DNA of 41,313 bases, taken from contig CAZUGZ010000013.1 of the NCBI GenBank assembly GCA_964620555.1, forward strand, positions 1 through 41,313. Direction: 5' to 3'. Shown in pieces: positions 37,592 to 41,313 of this stretch. The notes under the pieces are model-generated. The model searched no databases. It was given only the letters and a program-made list of their open reading frames with translations, and was not told where the DNA came from. The translations under genes were made by a program, and so were the position numbers. This DNA comes from JAPOQD01 sp964620555. GTDB taxonomy: Bacteria; Pseudomonadota; Gammaproteobacteria; Pseudomonadales; Halieaceae. Position 1 is the first letter of the stretch, and every line of letters begins with the position of its first letter.

Positions 37592-37651
37592 TGTGCCGCG
37601 CGTCACAAGGCGGACAGACGCAACCGTTGCTAAGGGTTCGCGGCGCCCAGC

Positions 37652-37680
37652 TTGTATGTCCGTGTGGGTTTGCGTAAGAT
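37652..37680 (+). promoter_or_regulatory. Candidate promoter for tpiA-secG
   Basis: TTGTAT (37652-37657), exactly 17 nt of spacer, and TAAGAT (37675-37680), 28 nt before the tpiA ATG. Three of six and four of six matches to the consensus; spacing is ideal. Confidence 0.4.
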
Positions 37681-37708
37681 TGCCGCCGTTTTTCCGCCGG
37701 TGAGTGAC

Positions 37709-38479
37709 ATGCATCCTTCGTTGAGGCGAAGCCTGGTTATCGGAAACTGGAAGATGCATGGCAGCGTTGGCAGCAGCGAGACGCTGCTGAGAAACATCAT
37801 CGACCTGTGCCGGTCGGCCAGCGCGGAAATCGCGGTTTGCCCTTCCCATGTCCACGTCCCCCTGGCGCTGCGACTGACGGCGGATACCGCGATCGAGGTG
37901 GGTGCACAGAATTGCAGCGAACACGAGGCCGGGGCTTTCACCGGTGAAGTGTCCGCGATGATGCTGGCGGAAATGGGTTGTGATCGGGTTATCCTCGGCC
38001 ACTCGGAGCGGCGCCGGCAGCGGGCGGAAACCAGCGCCCTGGTGGCCGCCAAGTGCCGGGCCGCGCATGGTGCCGGGCTGAACGCGGTGGCCTGTGTCGG
38101 CGAGACTCTCGAACAGCGGCAGCAGGGACGAACGCAGGCAGTGGTCGCGGAACAACTGGAGCCATTGCTGGACGAGCTGACGGCGGCGGATGCCATTGCC
38201 TACGAACCGGTGTGGGCGATTGGCACCGGTCACAGCGCGACGCCGGCCCAGGCCCAGGAAATGCACGCCTTTATCCGCGGCTACCTGGGCGATGCGCTCG
38301 GCGAGGCCGCCGGGCAACTGCGTCTGCTTTACGGCGGCAGTGTGAAAGCCGACAATGCCGCGGAATTGTTCGCCCAGGACGACATCGATGGCGGCCTGGT
38401 GGGTGGTGCATCGCTGGACGCGGGAGAGTTTGCAGCCATCGTCGGCGCGGCGAGCCGGGACGGAAGCAGGAGAGAGTAG
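37709..38479 (+). CDS. tpiA: Triosephosphate isomerase
   Basis: TpiA interconverts dihydroxyacetone phosphate and glyceraldehyde-3-phosphate. The 256-residue TIM barrel has the N-x-K motif GNWKMHG (Asn13, Lys15), catalytic His98 in ILGHSERR, catalytic Glu166 in AYEPVWAIGTG and the phosphate-binding YGGSVK. ATG 37709 gives the standard N-terminus; the frame is open 19 codons upstream. Its stop shares one base with the secG start. Confidence 0.97.
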   Translation: MHPSLRRSLVIGNWKMHGSVGSSETLLRNIIDLCRSASAEIAVCPSHVHVPLALRLTADTAIEVGAQNCSEHEAGAFTGEVSAMMLAEMGCDRVILGHSERRRQRAETSALVAAKCRAAHGAGLNAVACVGETLEQRQQGRTQAVVAEQLEPLLDELTAADAIAYEPVWAIGTGHSATPAQAQEMHAFIRGYLGDALGEAAGQLRLLYGGSVKADNAAELFAQDDIDGGLVGGASLDAGEFAAIVGAASRDGSRRE

Positions 38480-38859
38480 TGGAACAGTTGATTTTGATCG
38501 TCCATCTGTTGATAGCCTTGGCCATTATCGGCCTGATCATGTTGCAGCAGGGCAAGGGCGCCGAAATGGGCGCCTCGTTCGGTGCCGGAGCCTCCCAGAC
38601 CCTGTTCGGCAGCGAGGGTGGTGGCAATGTGCTGGCGCGGGCCACGACGGTGTTGGCGGTGGCTTTCTTCGCCACCAGTTTCGGCCTGGCGATCCTCTCC
38701 AAGAAGGCCTCCCAGCCGGGGATCGACGAACTCGAGTTGCCGCTTCCGGCGCTGGAGCAGAGCCCGTATCCGGAACAGGATGTGCCGCTGCTGGAGACAG
38801 AGATTCCCGCCGGCACCGCATTTGAAAGTGATCTCCCCGTGGTCGACGGCGAGGAGTAG
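38479..38859 (+). CDS. secG: Preprotein translocase subunit SecG
   Basis: SecG is the small inner-membrane partner of SecYE that aids SecA-driven export. The 126-residue protein has two hydrophobic helices (about 3-20 and 52-72) joined by the conserved LQQGKGAEMGASFGAGASQT loop, then a Pro/Glu-rich tail. GTG is the start, behind AGGAG, overlapping the tpiA stop by one base. tpiA-secG-tRNA-Leu is a standard gammaproteobacterial order. Confidence 0.95.
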   Translation: MEQLILIVHLLIALAIIGLIMLQQGKGAEMGASFGAGASQTLFGSEGGGNVLARATTVLAVAFFATSFGLAILSKKASQPGIDELELPLPALEQSPYPEQDVPLLETEIPAGTAFESDLPVVDGEE

Positions 38860-38875
38860 CGGCAGCAGGCCAGTA

Positions 38876-38961
38876 GCCGAAGTGGTGGAATTGGTAGACA
38901 CGCTATCTTGAGGGGGTAGTGAGCTTTGCTCGTGCGGGTTCAAGTCCCGCCTTCGGCACCA
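38876..38961 (+). tRNA. tRNA-Leu (anticodon GAG)
   Basis: An 86-nt class II tRNA with acceptor GCCGAAG/CTTCGGC, anticodon stem CTATC/GGTAG around loop TTGAGGG giving anticodon GAG, a long variable arm (TGAGCTTTGCTCG) and T arm GCGGG-TTCAAGT-CCCGC. CCA is encoded at 38959-38961. It matches the tRNA-Leu(GAG) that follows secG in related genomes. Normally rimP-nusA-infB come next; here an AT-rich accessory patch follows. Confidence 0.97.
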
Positions 38962-39084
38962 AACCTACCTGCGCAGGGATTGCCAAAAACTGTCAGGGAA
39001 CGACTTAAATCCAGCGAATACTCACGACGGATTTTTCTACGGCGCAGACTCCTAGTAACCCTTTGTATAGGCCTGTTCACTAAA
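38962..39084. other. Intergenic boundary between tRNA-Leu and the accessory patch
   Basis: No gene is seen. It holds the second copy of GGCGCAGACTCCTAG at 39041-39055. Base composition falls toward AT from about 39060 onward by eye. No second copy of the tRNA 3' end is visible inside the window, so an att duplication cannot be shown. Confidence 0.5.
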
Positions 39085-39107
39085 GAACGATATTGTTGAC
39101 ATTGTTC
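39085..39107. promoter_or_regulatory. Imperfect palindrome over the toxin-antitoxin promoter (candidate operator)
   Basis: A 23-bp imperfect dyad opens GAACGAT and closes ATTGTTC; the outer GAAC/GTTC arms are exact and the next AT/AT steps agree. It overlaps the -35 TTGACA. Antitoxins of this kind usually repress their own operon, so this is the natural candidate site, though binding is inference. Confidence 0.4.
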
Positions 39108-39124
39108 ATATATATACGTATTCT
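39096..39124 (+). promoter_or_regulatory. Promoter of the Xre-RES operon
   Basis: An exact TTGACA -35 (39096-39101) is followed after 17 nt by TATTCT (39119-39124). Transcription would begin about 20 nt before the antitoxin ATG. One of the best sigma-70 matches in the window. Confidence 0.6.
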
Positions 39125-39149
39125 CAAATGTAAGAGATGAGGACGCAGC

Positions 39150-39560
39150 ATGAATGCCCCAGTTACCCAAAAGACAGTTGAGCCCGGCACACAAGGCCGG
39201 GTGGCTGTGAAGCTATTTCTCGGTATTGCGGATGAGTGGAATCTCTTAGAGGAGCAGCGTTGCACGCTTGCAGGTCTGAGCAGCCGCACAACGCTGCATA
39301 CCTGGCGCAAGAAAGTGGAAGCCAAGGAAGGTATTAAACTCTCTGGTGATACTCTGGAGCGCTTATCTTATCTGGCCGGGATCTATAAAGGCATTCAGTT
39401 ACTTTTTACAGACGCTGAACAGTGGAAAACCTGGATTAAAAAGCCCAATAGGGACTTTGGTGGCCAGTCTGCACTGGACCGCATGCTGGCCGGTAACGTA
39501 ACCGACCTCTCAGATGTGCGTCGTTATCTAGATGCCTGGCGCGGGGATCAGTATGGATAG
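39150..39560 (+). CDS. Xre/MbcA/ParS-family antitoxin
   Basis: A 136-residue antitoxin. The N-terminal half holds a helix-turn-helix (LAGLSSRTTLHTWRKKVEA), presumably for operator binding, and the C-terminal half matches the MbcA/ParS toxin-binding domain (DUF2384): TLERLSYLAGIYKGIQLLF, then PNRDFGGQSALDRMLAG and DLSDVRRYLDAWRG. It is expected to neutralise the RES toxin and repress its own promoter. ATG has GAGG 7 nt upstream. The stop overlaps the toxin start by 8 nt. Confidence 0.9.
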   Translation: MNAPVTQKTVEPGTQGRVAVKLFLGIADEWNLLEEQRCTLAGLSSRTTLHTWRKKVEAKEGIKLSGDTLERLSYLAGIYKGIQLLFTDAEQWKTWIKKPNRDFGGQSALDRMLAGNVTDLSDVRRYLDAWRGDQYG

Positions 39561-40212
39561 AGTGGAATTGCGGTGCGGTACCTATCGTCTTATTCCCAGC
39601 CACTTCCCGCCTATCCAGCTGTTTGAGCATCTACTAGACCCTGACGAGCTAGAAGCCGCTTACGAGATTGAAGCACTGACCAACGACCGGCTTCGTAATG
39701 AAGCTGGGGATATCTCACTGGTCGCACCAGAAGACCGCGTAACAGGGCCGGGCAGTACGCCCATCATGGCCGCATTCACCCATATTGGCGTTGAAAGTCG
39801 ATTCAGCAACGGCAATTACGGAATTTACTACGCAGGATTGAGCCTGGAAACCGCGCTTGCCGAGTCTCGATTCAGACGGGCTCGGTTTTTAGGTGCCACA
39901 GATGAGCCGCCACAGATACTGACAATGAGATGTTATCAATGCAAAGTTGATGGAACGGTGGTGGATTTACGCAGCGACCCAGAAATTCATAACCCTGATA
40001 GTTTCGCCCACGGTCAAATGACCGCTGTAGAACTTAGGAACCAGAACGAGATGGGGATTCTGTACAACTCGGTCCGCCACCCCGGCGGTGAATGCGTAGC
40101 GGCATTGAGACCCAGTTTGCTGCGTGTCCCAGCAATTCAGGCTGGGCATTATCAATTCCATTGGGATGGCACTACCATTACTCACACCTTAGAGGTCAAA
40201 TCTGTCGAATAA
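39553..40212 (+). CDS. RES-domain toxin
   Basis: A 219-residue RES protein. RES toxins are ADP-ribosyltransferase-fold enzymes; characterised members deplete NAD+ or modify Prs. Motifs are the opening TYRLIPSHFPP with the conserved Arg, RFSNGNYGIYYAGLSLETALAE with the Tyr and Glu of the active site, and GILYNSVRHPGGECVAALRP, containing the conserved Ser. ATG 39553 is taken because it overlaps the antitoxin stop (ATGGATAG), the usual arrangement. Confidence 0.9.
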   Translation: MDRVELRCGTYRLIPSHFPPIQLFEHLLDPDELEAAYEIEALTNDRLRNEAGDISLVAPEDRVTGPGSTPIMAAFTHIGVESRFSNGNYGIYYAGLSLETALAESRFRRARFLGATDEPPQILTMRCYQCKVDGTVVDLRSDPEIHNPDSFAHGQMTAVELRNQNEMGILYNSVRHPGGECVAALRPSLLRVPAIQAGHYQFHWDGTTITHTLEVKSVE

Positions 40213-40224
40213 TTATCTACTGCC

Positions 40225-40830
40225 ATGACCGCTAACCTCTTCAACCAACTACTCTGGCCCTTTCAATCGCTACCCGATGAATATGTGGTGCTGGATACTG
40301 AAACTACCGGGCTTTTTGACGAGGAAGGCGCACCGGGAATGGTTAGTTTGGGCTTGGTGATGGTGCGTAACGGCAAGCCCGTCGAGAGTGAAGAGTTTTT
40401 GGTTAGACCACATCGGTGCGTCACAGATGAGGCGGCTAGCGTCAACGGAATCTCTCAAGAGCAAGCTGAAACGCATCCTTCGTTTATTGAGCAGTGGCCA
40501 AAAATATTAACCGGAATTGAAGGGCACTTATTGGTAATCCACAACGCCGCGTTTGATTGGACACTGCTTACCGATCATGTCAAACGCTACAGCGTTGTCC
40601 AACCTAAAGTGAGAGGGGTATTCTGTTCACAACGAGCCGCACAGCCTTGGGCTCAAGCAAATGGGGTTCCCTGCTCAGAACGGGGCCCCTCGCTAGACAC
40701 ACTTTCCGACCATCTAGGGTTGGAAAACCTGCGCCACTCGCAGAATAATCGACACGGCGCGTTGATTGATGCCAGGCAAACAGTGAGTGTCGTGATTCAT
40801 TTAAAGAAAAAATCGGAATTAATAATTTAA
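40225..40830 (+). CDS. DEDDh 3'-5' exonuclease, DnaQ/PolC-like
   Basis: A 201-residue single-domain exonuclease. All five catalytic residues are present: Asp24 and Glu26 in VLDTETTGL, Asp111 in IHNAAFDW, and His177 plus Asp182 in RHGALIDA. It resembles stand-alone epsilon-like subunits, which here would act without the polymerase. It starts 12 nt after the RES toxin and is likely co-transcribed, so it may belong to the same mobile or defensive cassette. Confidence 0.88.
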   Translation: MTANLFNQLLWPFQSLPDEYVVLDTETTGLFDEEGAPGMVSLGLVMVRNGKPVESEEFLVRPHRCVTDEAASVNGISQEQAETHPSFIEQWPKILTGIEGHLLVIHNAAFDWTLLTDHVKRYSVVQPKVRGVFCSQRAAQPWAQANGVPCSERGPSLDTLSDHLGLENLRHSQNNRHGALIDARQTVSVVIHLKKKSELII

Positions 40831-40892
40831 GGCGATAGTCAAAGCTACCTGAGTTGATCAAATACACCTTAAAAAGGAGCAGGGAACCAATC

Positions 40893-40911
40893 CTGTCTCT
40901 TATCTTGATCT
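40893..40911 (+). mobile_element. Sequence resembling an IS50/IS4-family end
   Basis: CTGTCTCTTATCTTGATCT agrees at 15 of 19 positions with the Tn5 mosaic end and at 14 of 19 with the IS50 inside end, comparing to sequences recalled from memory. No transposase is seen in the window. It lies in the gap after the exonuclease gene, in an AT-rich accessory context, so a decayed element end is plausible. Confidence 0.35.
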
Positions 40912-41002
40912 ATAACTTGCTGATTAAAAACACTTTTTATCCAAAAACCAAGTTAAGCATATCTCTTATGGCTGCTGCTTCGGAAGCACAGCCGACAACA
41001 AT

Positions 41003-41313
41003 ATGAATATTACTCATCAGCGACTATGCGTTCACTCCGCGATTCCATTTATTGTCTTTCTGGGACTGACGTTTGTAATCCCTGGGTGGATACCGCCGCT
41101 GCCGGCCTCTTTATCCGCTGAAGAAGTCGCGTTGTTTTACCAGGCTAATACATTTGAAATACGCTTGGCAGGATCATCATTAGCGTTCGCATCAATTCTA
41201 TGTGTGCCACTGTGGGTAGCACTCGCCGCTCAAATGAAACGGATAGAAGGCGAGCAACCCGTACTGGCCAATGTACAGCTGCTGTGTGGATTGGTCATTT
41301 CTATCATTCCTAT
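41003..41313 (+). CDS. Membrane protein of unknown function, cut by the window end
   Basis: From ATG 41003 the frame is open to the last base (103 codons, no stop). It shows at least two, probably three, hydrophobic segments: HSAIPFIVFLGLTFVIPGW, then SSLAFASILCVPLWVALAA, then ANVQLLCGLVISIIP. A short lumenal-looking loop (PPLPASLSAEEVALFYQANT) separates the first two. The pattern recalls small multi-helix proteins found beside lipid and steroid metabolism genes in actinobacteria and proteobacteria, but that is a vague resemblance and no function is assigned. Confidence 0.6.
   Translation, partial: MNITHQRLCVHSAIPFIVFLGLTFVIPGWIPPLPASLSAEEVALFYQANTFEIRLAGSSLAFASILCVPLWVALAAQMKRIEGEQPVLANVQLLCGLVISIIP

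Noticed and set aside
36173..38317. A 714-codon minus-strand frame opposite the acyl-CoA dehydrogenase and tpiA
   Set aside because: It spans several real plus-strand genes and an intergenic region and has no recognisable domain.
40893..40911. Sequencing-adaptor contamination (transposase mosaic end)
   Set aside because: Four of nineteen bases differ from the adaptor sequence and the surrounding DNA continues normally.

Overview
The window looks like a piece of a GC-rich gammaproteobacterial chromosome. The evidence is gene order and protein families: ubiE-ubiJ-ubiB-hisI-hisE-tatABC, carA-carB-greA-rlmE-ftsH-folP-glmM and tpiA-secG-tRNA-Leu(GAG) are all typical gammaproteobacterial blocks. 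Closeness to the marine OM60/Haliea-like or Pseudomonas-related groups is inference from memory. A 10-base run of N at 8003-8012 marks a scaffold join, so that stretch is not continuous sequence.

Layout. (1) 116-7074, minus strand: a tightly overlapped operon-like run for ubiquinone biosynthesis (ubiE, ubiJ, ubiB), two histidine steps (hisI, hisE), the Tat translocase (tatA, tatB, tatC) and an ABC exporter. (2) 7126-12315: an accessory island, less GC-rich by eye, with a MarR remnant, a SnoaL-like protein, a broken Old Yellow Enzyme gene cut by the assembly gap, a sulfotransferase, two MaoC-type hydratases, a cupin dioxygenase-like protein and a cytochrome P450. It ends in a 25-bp tandem that looks like an insertion-sequence end, next to tRNA-Arg(CCG). 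(3) 12596-16652: a TonB-dependent receptor facing a cardiolipin synthase. (4) 16765-21916: a five-gene envelope operon with a LolA-like periplasmic protein, two FtsX/MacB-type permeases, a LolD-like ATPase and a predicted outer-membrane barrel. (5) 21989-24740: a c-type cytochrome, then feoA-feoB behind a candidate Fur box. (6) 24847-26688: a DUF885 lipoprotein. (7) 26718-38961: pyrimidine/arginine precursor synthesis (carAB), transcription elongation (greA), 23S rRNA methylation (rlmE), membrane proteolysis (ftsH), folate (folP), cell-wall precursor (glmM), an inserted acyl-CoA dehydrogenase, tpiA, secG and tRNA-Leu. (8) 39085-41313: a second accessory patch, AT-richer, with a Xre/MbcA/ParS-RES toxin-antitoxin pair, a DEDDh exonuclease and a membrane protein cut by the window end.

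How the parts work together. The housekeeping blocks use very short spacings and stop/start overlaps (ATGA, GTGA, TGATG), implying translational coupling. The two parts least explained by known systems are the catabolic-looking island at 7.1-12.3 kb and the Lol-like export operon with its own barrel at 16.8-21.9 kb. The island's gene mix suggests oxidation of a steroid-, terpenoid- or aryl-ketone-like substrate through CoA thioesters. The operon could be a dedicated trans-envelope route for a lipid or lipoprotein. Both readings are inference from domain content. No database search was possible.
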